Source: Branchiostoma floridae (lineage: Eukaryota; Chordata; Leptocardii; Amphioxiformes; Branchiostomatidae). From it: a stretch of 64,000 bases of DNA. This document shows, piece after piece, positions 40,588 through 52,665 of this stretch. Where the stretch lies: contig NC_049984.1 in the NCBI RefSeq assembly GCF_000003815.2, positions 6,027,633-6,091,632 of the forward strand. Direction: 5' to 3'. Under the pieces are notes generated by a model. The model worked only from the letters and a program-made list of their open reading frames with translations. It was not told the origin of the DNA and ran no database searches. The position numbers and the translations under genes were made by a program. The first letter of the stretch is position 1, and every line of letters starts with the position of its first letter.

Positions 40588-43072
40588 TTTCCTTCTCTTT
40601 CTCTCTATGGGGGCTTAGCTTGGTGGGCTTTTGTGAGCTGAAAATCAAAATGAAACCCACCTGTTAAGTCTGTAGTATACGAAACTAAATGTACGGTCAA
40701 GTTTATGCCCCCCTCCCCACTCCATAATCCCCACGAGCAGCTAGCCATTTAGGCATGTCACACAATTTAAGGAACAAACAAATGTCCTATAAAATTGATG
40801 ATTCCCGATACAGGCTTATATTACATTCAATTTTACAAGCCAAGAGTTTATAAATAGAGTCTCTGAACTCTTCTGACCACCGCTTGATCAACAACAACTG
40901 TAGTCGGGAAGACCAAACTTACAGCACTCTTCATTCCAGGTTAAATTAATATCTTACCGCCCGCACTGAATCGAAAGTATAAACGTCTTTAATCTACCCT
41001 AGGATAACTTACCCCAATAATCTGACAGATGAAATTAGTCTTCTTGATCCAGGAAGGGACTAGATACGACAATTTCAGCAGTTAACATCAGACATCTTGT
41101 CGACCGCTGAAGTTCGCAGACGACAGTTCCGTGATCACGTGACATGTCCCACAACCTTGTTCTCGTTCCCAGAACATTGTTCCAGGTAGGCTGTATCGGC
41201 AAGTCCCTGATCATCATGTATCATATATGTCTAGAACGTTTGCTATTAACCCTCTCACTCCCAGTGACATTCTATGCACCAGACCGAGTTAGACAGGTGT
41301 GTACACCTGTTATTTGCTTTTCAAAGTTCACGAAGGTTCAGATGACGAAACAAATAGCATTGACGTTAGCTTTTCCAGCAGACAATATATTACAGACGTT
41401 TTTACTAATGCCTACACATGTGGCGTCCATTGTCAGCTTGTCAGCTATAAGCAAAGCGGGAGAACTGACGATCAGTGACAGATGTTCTAATGATACACAT
41501 AACGTTTCACACAGTCTTACTCTACCGAGTTGTAGCATCAACAAAGTTCAGTTTCTACTGCATTCTATTGTTCATCATTACAGTCAAGTCCCTGTTACTT
41601 TGCCAAGTCTCTGATTTGATAAAGTTAGTGTAACGTATAGACTGCCTCTTCTCTTTTTTGCCTACAAGACAAAATCAATTGAATCTATATTGATTTTTAG
41701 TAAGAGACTCATTGAGTTGTGGGATAACGTTTAGTATATACATACCCACAGACCTCATCTATTCATCAACTTGCCGTTCAGATTTACGATAACGAGAGAA
41801 TGTTGATTATCGTTTAATGATGACGAGACTACAGTTTGAACCTGAACATATTACGCCTCCCTTTGACTATAATTACTTCCTGTCGGTACTTCTGCCCAAT
41901 CAGGAAATTGGCGTGTAAAGTGTGTGGCAGTGGTGAAAAGGGCCGTTTCGCTTAATGCGTTAGAACCCTAGCTATCGCGCTCTGCAGCATTAGTTGAATT
42001 GAAGTTCTACGGCTACATGGGGTATTGTACTGATGACACAGTGTAGGCTACAACCATAGCCACCAGAGTCTGCGGTGAAAAGGGCCGTTTCACCACGTGT
42101 GTGACCACAAAGCGACCAAGTAAAAGGATCTGAAATATCGCCCAACGAGTTTCACATATTGAGAAAAATTTTGTACATTTTTTGGCCTTTTTGTGGATTT
42201 TGCTGTTTTTTTACATTACAATTTTATGTCTTGCTCCAAGCATCATATTCCAACTATAAAATCAAGGGTAAAAAAACATATCATTTTTGGTTGCTGTACG
42301 ATCGCAACGATTGCTGGCTGGTGAAAAGGGATATTACTAAGGAGAGCCATTTGGAGCATTATCAAGTCATTCATTATTCATTTATCTATTTGCAAAAAAA
42401 AAATACAAAGTGTAAAGTTGAATGATATGATAACACCGCACAGGACAGAGGAAGAAGCCAACTATTTCTCCTACAAGCCCTTCTCTTAACAAATACTGAT
42501 TACAAGTTAAGCATCATGAAAGTGTTAACACTGATGAGACAACTAAGTAGGCCTTAAAATCTGTAAAGAAAGTTCGCCTACGGTGATTACATACAAGAGA
42601 TTCAGACATGATCTGAAAAGCGGATTTGCAGCAACATCCACAGCTTGGCGTAGAGAAAAAGGAGATAAATCACTTCGCTCATAAATAATTCAATCTGCAC
42701 ATTAATCATTCTGTGTTTTGAAGCAGCCTAAATACTCAGATCTTGCGATACGAGACGTAATCGCACATCGATATTACATAATGTTCATTCTGATAAAAAT
42801 CAACGTAATATGTTAGAGATACAGGAGGGTGACTTGATGAATTGTTAGCTTTTGGGGACGATTGTGGTATAAAGGATTGCCCAGCTGTGACAGTAGCGGA
42901 GATTAGGGTACGGTATGAGGCAGAAAATCTCTGAAAGTTTGATACATTGACCGTGAAACTTCCTTAGCCAATGGCGTCTAATTTCTTACAGGTGCACACC
43001 ATGACAACCGTAATGCCTGCGGGAGTATTCAAACCCAACTCAGCTCAGGCGTTAGTCGAACGGGGACAGTTC

Positions 43073-43383
43073 CACTCTTCAAGTAGAGGTTATCCTACTT
43101 TCCAAGTAGAGGCTGTTTTTTAAACGTTTTTAGTCGTTTTTATCGGGCTTTCTACTTTCTACTTTGACAATACAAGATACAATACAAAATAGAAAGCCCT
43201 ATAAAAACGGATAAAAAAAGGTAAAAAAAAAAACAGAGAGGAGATAGGCGCCGCCAGGGGACTACAATGCCTATTGATACAGCATGACATGTTGTGCTGC
43301 CCCTACGGCTGATTAATAAGCTATAGGATGATGATGATGATGAAAAAAAACAGCCGGAGTCTAACCTCTGCTTGGAGAGTAGG
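43073..43383. mobile_element. Fold-back element with a SINE tail inserted in its right arm
   Basis: The left arm (ccaagtagaggctgtttttt, tagtcgtttttatcgggctt, tctac) pairs with an inverted right arm that is split: atagaaagccctataaaaac...aaaaaaaca, then about 105 unrelated bases (43241-43345), then aaaaaacagccggagtctaa, cctctgcttggaga. The inserted piece ends in gatgatgatgatgatga, like the SINE 3' ends here. A relative without the insertion is at 61976-62170. Confidence 0.75.
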
Positions 43384-44019
43384 AATATCCCAACACTGGT
43401 CTGTGGTAAAGATATCGATGATTTATCTATAGTTGCTGAACAAGGACGTTTCTGTCATTATCATCTATCGTACGGTTGTAGAAACAGATACTATAGATGC
43501 CGACAAAGACGCATGGGTGTAATAATGTAACAATATTTCACGCGTCCCCACTCAGGTGAACTCAGGTGAGCAGGACACGCCTGTCGTGTTCAGGCATGTA
43601 CGACACAGCATGTACATACCCAGTGCCACTTGAGATTGAAACCGCAGAAGTTCGTGGTAAATGTCATAATTAATCAGTTCTAATATTTCGCACATCTTCA
43701 AGGAAATGTCCATTTTCCTTTCTATAGCCCTTGAGTCATCATCAACGTCGTGAGGCGGGCCGGCATTGTTCTCTACACTTTTTTATCTGCTGCTGTCCGT
43801 TGTACCCCCTCTCATGTGCATCCCATCTCAGCAAGGTCTCGCTCTTGGGTCACACACCTGGGAAAGCACTGCTGCGCACAGGGGGTTAGTCCTCTATGTG
43901 TTCAAGCACCATACTCTAGATCTTTCCCATACGTCCTGAACGCTATTAAGACAGAGAAAACACTCAGTGATATTTTCTAAAAAAATCTTGACCTGGCCGG
44001 GGTCAAGTTGAACCCGCAA

Positions 44020-44290
44020 ATACAAGGTGCGTGGCGTCATGTAGCATTGTGTTTAGAGTGTCTGGACCAGAACCGAGATATCCCGGGCTCGTATCTGATG
44101 TTGTGCCCTCGAGAAAGGCACTTAACGCGACTTTCCTCACTTAGCTCCTGTGGAAAAGACTGCCTAGCTTCATCTCTGTGATAGAACTTTAAATGAAGGT
44201 CCCATGTTTGAGGAAAACCATACCTCAAGCACGTTAAAGGACCCACCGCGTTTAAAGAACCCACGTACACTTAGTTATATCAGAGTACGG
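44020..44290 (+). mobile_element. Degenerate tRNA-SINE-like segment
   Basis: Has gcgtggcgtcatgtagcatt, cccgggctcgtat, gagaaaggcacttaacgcga, ctttcctcactt and cgttaaaggaccca, the order of blocks found in the SINE at 2690-2933 (which lies reversed). Confidence 0.6.
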
Positions 44291-44429
44291 CGCTAGCAAT
44301 ACAGCGCGGCGGCGTAACTCCCCGGGCCGGCTAATTCGATTTACGTAATTCGATGTTGCTAGGAGCTCAGTAAAGACCCGTAACCGCTGAGCGCTGTTTT
44401 ATGGCAACCAGGGTGGAACCCACGCACCC

Positions 44430-44720
44430 TTGGTAGCCAATGATTTTCAACATGGCCTATTCAGCATTGAATTCGCCATTCTAGGTTCCAACAGATTCAA
44501 GGCACGCAAGGGAAGACATTGTGTCAACCTGCTCAGCCTGCTGAAAGCAGACCTAAAGCACAGAGGTCGAGCTTTTCCTACAACAGCAAAGAAACTCCAG
44601 GGGCTAAGGAAGCTTGCAGGATGCAAAGCACAATGGAAAAGGATGAAGAAAGACTGAATGCAGCTACAGGACTTTGCAGACTATAGATGCAGAATACAGT
44701 GATTGATGATGATATTCAGC
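44430..44720 (+). mobile_element. 5'-truncated LINE: reverse-transcriptase C-terminal tail
   Basis: Encodes GRHCVNLLSLLKADLKHRGR, then LQGLRKLAGCKAQWKRMKKD and a stop. The 'L..D......L..L..dR..W...v' arrangement is that of non-LTR reverse-transcriptase tails. It ends with atacagtgattgatgatgat. Different family from the copy at 18.9 kb. Confidence 0.6.
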
Positions 44721-45430
44721 ATAATTATTTCCAACATAAATACTGTGGAATCGAAAAGTCCAAAGGTTTGTTCTCAACGGATCATCTAAGCGATTAAAGG
44801 CAATTACGGTGATGGAGACTTTTTATTGATGAAATCGTTGGAACGACGAGAACAAGTAAAGACTTTGACAAATCAAATCTTTAAAATGATCTAAACTTAA
44901 CTAGATTTTTTATGTAATTCTATGTAGGATTTTAAGAAGAAAGGTAAACCTGCATTCAAATGAGAAGTTTGCTAAACGCTACATGAATATTCAAATACTG
45001 GAATTGCCAACACTACTTGCGAGAGCGAAGACGCTTTCCATCATACATAGGTAATGGTGTTTTTTCGGAATGAAAATTAAAAAAGAGAAAACCTACATTC
45101 AAATGATAAATATGTTTAAAAGGTACTTGAATATCAAGATACGGCAATTGCCAACAGACGTGTTACGTTGCGAAGGCAAGGACGGCGATACCATCTGTCA
45201 AGGTAGCGTCACCAATTAATTGCAGCACTCCTGTTGAATTGACCCGGCTCCTGCAGTATCGCAGGCTGTCCGCCAACAGCCTCTGGTTGGCCATAAATAA
45301 TTGCGCCCACGGATGCATTGAGCGCCGGTTCAGGAGTCAAATTTCCTCCCGGTTGAGATAATGGCTCCGCCTTTAGCCACCTGACCGCCTGCCTACCCTA
45401 CTATTTTAGCACCAGGGGGACCCACAACCC

Positions 45431-45440
45431 CGTATAAACA
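45431..45440 (+). promoter_or_regulatory. Possible TATA box of receptor gene 2
   Basis: cgtataaaca lies in a GC-rich stretch 178 bases before the ATG. A start site near 45460 would give a 5' UTR of about 155 bases. Inferred from motif and position. Confidence 0.45.
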
Positions 45441-45617
45441 CAGAGGCTCCTTCCGCGTCGTGGTTAAACACCCGGCAGGAGCAGAGCTGCACAGCTGGAG
45501 ATGCTGCTCGTGCGAGCCGTAGACTGAACCAGGAAGGTGCTGTTCCTACTGTTTCTGAATAGTTGCGGCAATCGCTGATTGAAGTCACTGTTTTCTTTTG
45601 TTTTACATTGGTGCAAA

Positions 45618-48600
45618 ATGGCGGGGTGGAAGGTGTTGTTTTGGAAGGGGTTTGTTTTGTTGTTTGTTTGCGAGCTCACGGCAGGTGGGGGTGATGAGGA
45701 GGCAGACGACGACAGGAACGACCATGACCACGAGCTCATCAAAGAGCTGCCCAACACCTTCAACTGGACCCACCGGTACGAGTGCCATGGAAAAAAGTGC
45801 GGTAAGCCTCCTTAATCTCCAAATCCGTATCGGTAAATAACCAACTACAGGAATCACGTAATCCAGTGCGTGGGTGTTATCTTGATTTAACCCAATCATA
45901 GGAGATATAATTGAACATCGAGTTTGACTGTTGTGGTCACTACGGCCGTCTTAGATTTAGTTAGGTTTGATGTCATCAACTATGTCATTTGTTCTGAATG
46001 TTACAACGTGTATAGTTGCCTTTTTTATTATGTTCGTTATATACACACGAGTTATTTCTTTATCATCACCACACGCTTTCCTTAAATCACAAGCTTTCTC
46101 AATTGTACTTAGACCGTTTGTTTTGAACGACGAAGGTTCAACATGTTATAAACCAAACAGCTAAGCTATGATGAACAGATAGGTTCACATTCAGATGAAA
46201 GTTCTGTGACGGTAATCAACATTGTAGAGATTTTATACGCTATTTCCGTCCACAACGCAAAGTGCGTGCCAAATTCAAGCTTCCGATCCTTCTCAAGTTG
46301 AAATGACCCGATACTTATGTGACATATTGGATTAAGAACAACAATGTTCTTGTAATGATGATTACAAAGGTATAAAACCAATATGGGGAAATACGTTGCG
46401 TATTGAGTAGCTGTGTGGGGCACGGGGCCCCGTGAGCACCAAATCCTCAAGATCTGACTTGCTGGAGGGAAGGCCAGATGTAACCAAGCAATCGTTTACG
46501 TACTGTTTTAGTGTTGTGAACCAAAGCGTAAATCAATATTAGAACTGAGGTTCACAGACCACAGGTGTTGCATACCACTGCCTACGACTTGTGTGGGGTG
46601 TACGTTTGTGGTTGTGGAATGCTCAAAATGTAGGTAAGGGAGGGAAACGATAAGCTATGGTCGATAAAATAATGATCTTATTATAGGCACAGGCAGTGTG
46701 TGTGGCCTCGGGCATGCTGAGATCAAGTAATCACTGAGTATTGGAGGTTGAGGTCGGCACTGGTTTAGAAGACAGGGTGTCGTTGTCAAAGTGTTTTTTG
46801 TCCCATTTTAATCGTTTACTGAATATGAGTGAGAACAAGACCATCTGAATGTGATCACTATATAATGACAACTCCTTCGATTTGTTTCTGTTTCAATTGC
46901 TTGAACAAATAAAGCTGTAACCTATCGTAGCACGTCGCTTACCCACCCACAGCTTGTAACTTTACACAATTACAATCTATTATATGCATTAGTGGAAACC
47001 CGGTCATTCACCCTAGGGGAACCCGCTTGGTTCTATTCATATTTATGACAAAAAAACACGGTTTGTAGTGTCCGAAAATGAAGTCCTGCCAAAGATGTTC
47101 ATCTACTTTTGCAATAGATGGACAGGCTTCACGCGTAATGACTTATTCTCGCGACCTCAAGCCCATTTGATCGTCGTTCAGTCGTTGGAGACAATGAAAT
47201 GGCGTTATACGTACGAAGAGCAAGAGATCTATCGTGTGATGAAAGCAAGTGATTGTTCAATATAAGGCCTGCACAAGGCAAAACGACAGTCAAGTTGGAA
47301 AGCAGCCATGTCAGTAAACTATTTTTGAAGCTAAAAGCATCGACCTTGTGTAAAACTCAACTCTTCGTGAGACAAAAGGCTTGTGGTGTGCAGATCATTA
47401 AGCACAGACAAATCCTCAGCAGCGGTGCGTCTTTTGATAGTTGCGGTGGACTTAAAAAGAGAGCTGAAGTCCCCCGTTGTACCTGGCACAACTCCAGGCA
47501 ATACAACAGCGTCGCATCCCACAACTGAATGTAATGCATCTGGCTTGACAAGGGAATCAGTGTACTGGATTCTACACAGTCACGCTTGAAATGGAGATGA
47601 ACGCACATGCATACCAGATCAGTTCATTCAACCCTTTTCTGTGTGTCTTAAAGCTCTCCATAATAAGTTCATGAACAGAAAGGACAGGTGTGTTCTGGAC
47701 TGATAATCGCAGGACAGCTGCAAGGTAGTCACATTATCTGACCAGTGTAGCAGAATATCCCCAGGTAGAAGGAGAGGGCAATGTCAGCAAACAGTTTTAT
47801 GTTCAACACATGTCAATATTCTACCTCTAGACAATACACACTCGTACGGAAGTCAAAAGGTCCTAGTCATTGTCTTTTATGACATACAACTTCTTGAAGA
47901 GCAATAACTCATACAAATAGCTCAGCAGCAGCAGACCATATTCCCCATATACAAGATCTATCTGCTGTTGTATGCTATAACAGGTAAACTGGAAGAGTAT
48001 TTCTGGGCCGACAGGGTATGGATCAATGATAGCCTTGTCTGTTGCATTGCATTTGAAGTAAGGCTATGCACAGAGATTCATGCGTCGTGCATTTGTGATC
48101 ATGAGATGCATTCTGCTTCAGTAATCCGCTGGCATTGCATTGCAGTATTTTAGACAAAACACCAAAGTCAAAAAGTACGGACTCTTTTTTCCAATTGTTC
48201 ACAGCGTTTTTTAGCGAATTTACGTGTATTAGATGTTAAAGTCTCTCACAGCTCTAAACGTCAAAGGTCACCATACATGGAAGAGGATAATAAGATGGAT
48301 GCGCCCTGTTTAGGTGTTTGGACAAGGTCTACAGACAGCCTGGAGCCCAATTTAGGGCATCACTAGGTGGCTGAACCCGCACGTCATGGGACGTTCGATG
48401 AGCCACATCAAGAATATTTTTTAACATTCTCCAACTCTCCAGCTCAAGAAATGTCCGCTCTACTTAGTACGTAGTTCATGGTTAAGTCCTGTGTCTGTGA
48501 AGTAATTTTATGCCAAATTCCTATAGCTAGCTGCACCTTACGACGCTTGAGCACCACGCATATGAGAGCCATTTATAATTGCCGCGGCAGAGCCGTTCTT

Positions 48601-49889
48601 GCTTGCAATGACTCGCACGGCAGAGACGTTCTCATATATGTCATAGGTGACGACAGATCCCAGGGAAGGAATGCAGCGTTGCAGATAGCATGCCATTCTT
48701 CTTGACTTTCAAGTTTCGGTAAACGTGGCATTTCCATGACAGAATAGTGAAAAGAGCTTGCGTGTGGCATTTTGATAATTTAGAAGAGTTATCATCGTTT
48801 GAAAAGACAACTACCTTTGATCTTTGGGGACAGAAGCAGGTTTGGTAGCTTCATTACCTATTCGAAAGTTATATCTGAACATTAAAAAGACTACCCTTTT
48901 CCGATTTATGAATGTCATCAAGGCAATTCGTCTGTCATGTTTTGCCAATATCTAGAAGCGCCTCATACTTTGTCTTGGTCTTCATGTCTATTCCTATTTG
49001 CCACTTGTTTAGTACTAATCAGATATCCGGTGGCAGAATGATTTTCAATAGTTTTAATCTCCCTAGCGACCTTGAATTTGCGCCACCATATTGCGTACGG
49101 TGTTGGCAGGACTATGCGTATGGACATGATTAACAGTGTTCCCTCGGACTTTTTCCGTGTCCTATTTGGCAACAACCCAACGTCCACAAATTACATCCAG
49201 AAAAACGTTAACTTACTAAAACGGATAAACAAACTTGCGAAGAAAGAACGTTAGCTGCTTGCACGGACAAGCGCAACGGGAGTTGAAGCGAATATTTTCT
49301 CAGTCAGTTATCATTCTTCTATGGATTTCAAACAGTACTAATCAGATTTCTGTTGGCAGAATGATTTTCAATATCTTTAATCTTCCCCGTGACCTTGAAT
49401 TTGCGCCACCATATTGCGTACGGCATTGGCAGGATTATGCGCATGTACATGATTTACAATGTTCACAGTCGTTGTTCCGTGTTCCCATAGGCAACAACCC
49501 GTCTTTCACAACGTACATACAGAAACAAACAATAGTAAAACAGTCAAGCTTATTGAAGAACAGACAAACAGGCCTGATTTGAAAGTGAGCACTTTCTTGG
49601 TCAATTTTCATTAGATGGATTTCAACACCTAGCTGCATACTTTACATAATTAGATTAAAAGTATACCTGCGTTGGTTGAATCCCTTCTGAAAACAGGAAA
49701 TTAGAATCATTTGTATCCAAAGGGTGCCGACGAAGGGTATCAAACCTTATATACAAAACAATCTATATCTGAAAGTAAATGTTATACTGAGAATCTTCTC
49801 TCTTGTGTTTCTTTCCAACAGCTCGTTGGCTGGACGTGACCTGTGCCGCTCATCTTCTCAGTTTTGGATCTGTCTCAGAAACCACCATG
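45618..49889 (+). CDS. Second Cys-loop receptor gene, first two exons only (partial)
   Basis: Exon 1 (45618-45801) starts MAGWKVLFWKGFVLLFVCEL, a textbook signal peptide, then an acidic run (DEEADDDRNDHDHE), an N-glycosylation site (NWT) and two cysteines (ECHGKKC). It ends TGCG|gtaagc in phase 1. Exon 2 (49822-49889) begins CT after acceptor ctttccaacag, completing an Ala codon, and encodes ARWLDVTCAAHLL and SFGSVSETTM with donor ATG|gtaaga in phase 0. It has the same length and phases as receptor gene 1's first visible exon, differing at three of 22 residues, including Leu to Cys in DVTC. No homologue of the next exon (WxDPRL) was found from 49890 to 64000, so the rest lies beyond the window or in the gap, or the gene is a fragment. 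Confidence 0.75.
48900..49640 (+). repeat. Tandem repeat of about 324 bases (two full copies and a partial)
   Basis: Two copies share agtactaatcagat, ggcagaatgattttcaatat, gaccttgaatttgcgccacc, atattgcgtacgg and ggcaacaacccg.c, starting near 49010 and 49335. A partial third begins near 49590 (cactttcttggtcaattttc). The copies are open in the same frame for about 40 codons (RMIFN.FNLP.DLEFAPPYC), but there are no splice signals I trust. It lies in intron 1 of receptor gene 2. Confidence 0.75.
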
Positions 49890-49938
49890 GTAAGATTCCA
49901 TCTCATGTATTCCATAGTTAACACTAGATAAATATAGG

Positions 49939-50106
49939 TACAGTTAAACCTGCCAAGGAAGACCAGAGGACCTATAAAATCTGGTCTATAGGCAGGATTA
50001 GACAGGATTCTAATGTTCGTGTCAATGGGAAATATTATCATGCACCACCAAAAATGGCCAGGTGGTCTTGATAGAAAGGTGGGTTCGTTGTGCCGGTTTG
50101 ACTGTA
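49939..50106. mobile_element. Small Tc1/mariner-like MITE
   Basis: Ends TACAGTTAAACCTGCC and GCCGGTTTGACTGTA are inverted copies starting CAGTYAAACC with TA outside, as expected for TA-duplicating elements. About 168 bases, 50 bases after receptor gene 2 exon 2. Confidence 0.65.
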
Positions 50107-51851
50107 TCTATATTTCTGGTCTTTCGGGCAATTTTCAGAAAGAGGTTTGCTGCTTCACAATAATATAGAACTCTTGCACTATACACACTGCCAGGTACAT
50201 CTCTTTGGCTGAGTATGGTATGTAATCCCATTGCATCCCGTGAAGACTATACGATCAATGAAACGCACCGTGGACGAGGAGAATCATGCCCAATTGCCTG
50301 TAAACGCACGGATCAAGTAACGGATTCCCAAACGTTCAGCTGCTGCACTCCCGTTGCGTTTTACGGTCGTGCTGTATCCTGGCTCCAGTACAAAACGTTC
50401 CATGATTGTGCCCGTATTAGCTCCATAAAGGTCATTTATGTTGTCTCGTCAAACGGATCAACAAGTCAGTTGTTCGCATTAAAGAAAATCGATACCAATT
50501 TTACCGTGACCAGTTTTAAGAGCCGAATGTGGCATGTCTAGTTGCTGTGCTAGTGCTGCAGTTGTCCTCTAAAACACAGTGGTGTCAGAGAAACAGTAAT
50601 GAATTCTACTTCACGTGTTCCTCATCATAGACTTCTGTGCTCGGCAAATCTCAGAGGAATCTGGTTATCAAATACCATTTGAGGAACCCGTTGTCGTCAC
50701 ATGAGGTTTTCTTACAGAGAAGTGTGTTGAATACAAAATACATGAAGACACCAGTCCTCAACCACTGCTTTGGCATACAGTATGTACAAGAATAAGTTTC
50801 GATACATTCAAACTTAAGGTCAGCTAAACATAAATGTTGACTGAGGCTCGACACACACATTCATATTTCCGTCAAGTATCTCCTGATCACGACAATCCCC
50901 TAGCGAAGCGACAGTGCAGTAGTCCGTATAATTGCCCCAGCGTCGCTTACTTCCGCTCGTCATGCGTCAAAACTACCTCTGCTTCGTTGACACGAAGTAG
51001 CTCATCGATTGAAGAAGACGCTACTGTGAGTGAAGCTTTGCACTCAGCGGGAGCATTTATATGTGGCCACGTTGATTTGATTATAATATCAATGACATCC
51101 TCTGAGAATCCCAAAACTGCAAGCGTGTAAATAAATTTAAAGGCTAGGCCAAGAGAAGTTGCCTTCATCATGATATTTAAGTGGTTATGAATGTTAAACA
51201 CACAGCGTTTGGTATAACGAACAATAGATTCTTCATTTTTGTTCTTTTGTTCCTTTGATCTTCGTCTTTGATCTTGGACTTGACGGTGGTATCTAATGAT
51301 ATTAGTATATATATACGTTTTCCGATATCATTTTTTTCAATCTGCATGTATTGCGGCTGCTTTGTACGATTTGTACATAGTTGTTTTGTATTAATCTTTG
51401 GAAACGACCGAAAATTGATACGCGCGGATGTCATCCATATAATCAAATCAACATTGCCTCATAATGTGTCAATATGTGAGTCATTGTTACAGACTTTCCC
51501 TTACTTTGATCTTGATCTGTCATGGGGCTGTAGAAGTGGCACAGTTCTGCTTATCAGGAGTGAATGTGTACTCAGTAATCTCTGATAAGGATGACGGTCA
51601 TCGTTAAAATTGGTATTCAATAATTCTCTCCAGGCATATGGTCGTCTTATCAGATCCTTGCTAATGACAATCTACATCATCAGAAACATTCCTGAAGGGG
51701 CATGAAGAAGTTGGTACTATGGGTTTGGTACTCGTAATAATATGGTTTGGCATTGATATATAGTCTGTGTAGTTTGCAAGATGCTGAAAGAAGACCCGTT
51801 TCTTGCTTTTTTTTACCCCCCAAAACAGTTTCTCATTTTAAGTGTCGTATT
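50107..51851. other. No gene seen
   Basis: Presumed intron of receptor gene 2. A 108-codon frame at 50215 and a 105-codon frame at 51268 show no motif, splice context or repeat in other copies. Confidence 0.4.
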
Positions 51852-52665
51852 ACCCGCCTCACATTAGGCGCGATTCGATCGGAAGACTAGTTTACGAGCT
51901 CTAAATGACATTTTCGTGAGTAAGACGTCCGGTGTTCTCACGATCATCTTCCGATTTTTAGGGATCGCCGGCAATTTTCAGGAGTCTTACGACGGTCGCG
52001 GTGCAGCGAAACATGTTCTTAACATAAGCGACAAGTCACAGGAGATCTCCGAGATCGCAGAGCTCGTTACCGAGTCGCAGATCGTGCGTGCAAATCGTGC
52101 GTACCTTGCAAGGGTATCGGTCAATAGTCTTGCGTCAATCCAACGATTGAAGACCGATAGGCGAGCACAGACATAGTTATTAATCATCGAACGCAAATCG
52201 GATGGCGAACGCTCGTTAGTCGGGCGACATTCGGGCGACGTTCACCCGACTTCCGATTGTTTACAAATATTGAATTTCTGGGAATGTGAGGGTAATTCTA
52301 ACATTGTGGCCCCTGTGGCAGTATGTAGGCTGGCTTTGTGACACACTTTCCTTTCTTGTGTCATTTCTATTATGCCCGCGCATTCCATTCATTGGTTAAA
52401 AAGATTCCGACAACAAAATAAGCAACATTTATTGATCTCTTGCCTTTTTTGGGGAACGTTTTGTATTCCCTTGTCCGCGTGCAAGAGGTCATGGGAGGTT
52501 CATTATCATAGATTTATTCACCGCCGATCGCACGAGGCTCGCTTATATGTGAGGAGAACAGGTTTTGGGCGAAAAATACGCAAGACCATCTTAAGATCTT
52601 AAAATCAGCCGACCTTCCTGCGATCGCGAAGTACGTCCGAAGATCGTATATAATGTGAGGCGGGT
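51852..52665. mobile_element. Non-autonomous DNA transposon with perfect 15-base inverted ends
   Basis: acccgcctcacatta at 51852 is inverted exactly at 52651-52665. The 814-base interior is rich in cgatcgg/ccgatcg motifs and has short frames without recognisable protein. Flanks are compatible with a TA target duplication. Confidence 0.8.

Larger units (their letters stand above)
40588..45430. other. Intergenic stretch, repeat-bearing
   Basis: Between the divergent KCTD19-like gene and receptor gene 2. A 156-codon frame at 41144-41614 has no family features and is not called. The stretch holds a nested fold-back element (43073-43383), a SINE-like segment (44020-44290) and a LINE tail (44430-44720). 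Confidence 0.5.

Noticed and set aside
41144-41614. 156-codon open frame upstream of the KCTD19-like gene.
   Set aside because: Composition is like non-coding sequence, the opposite strand is also open, and there are no domain features.
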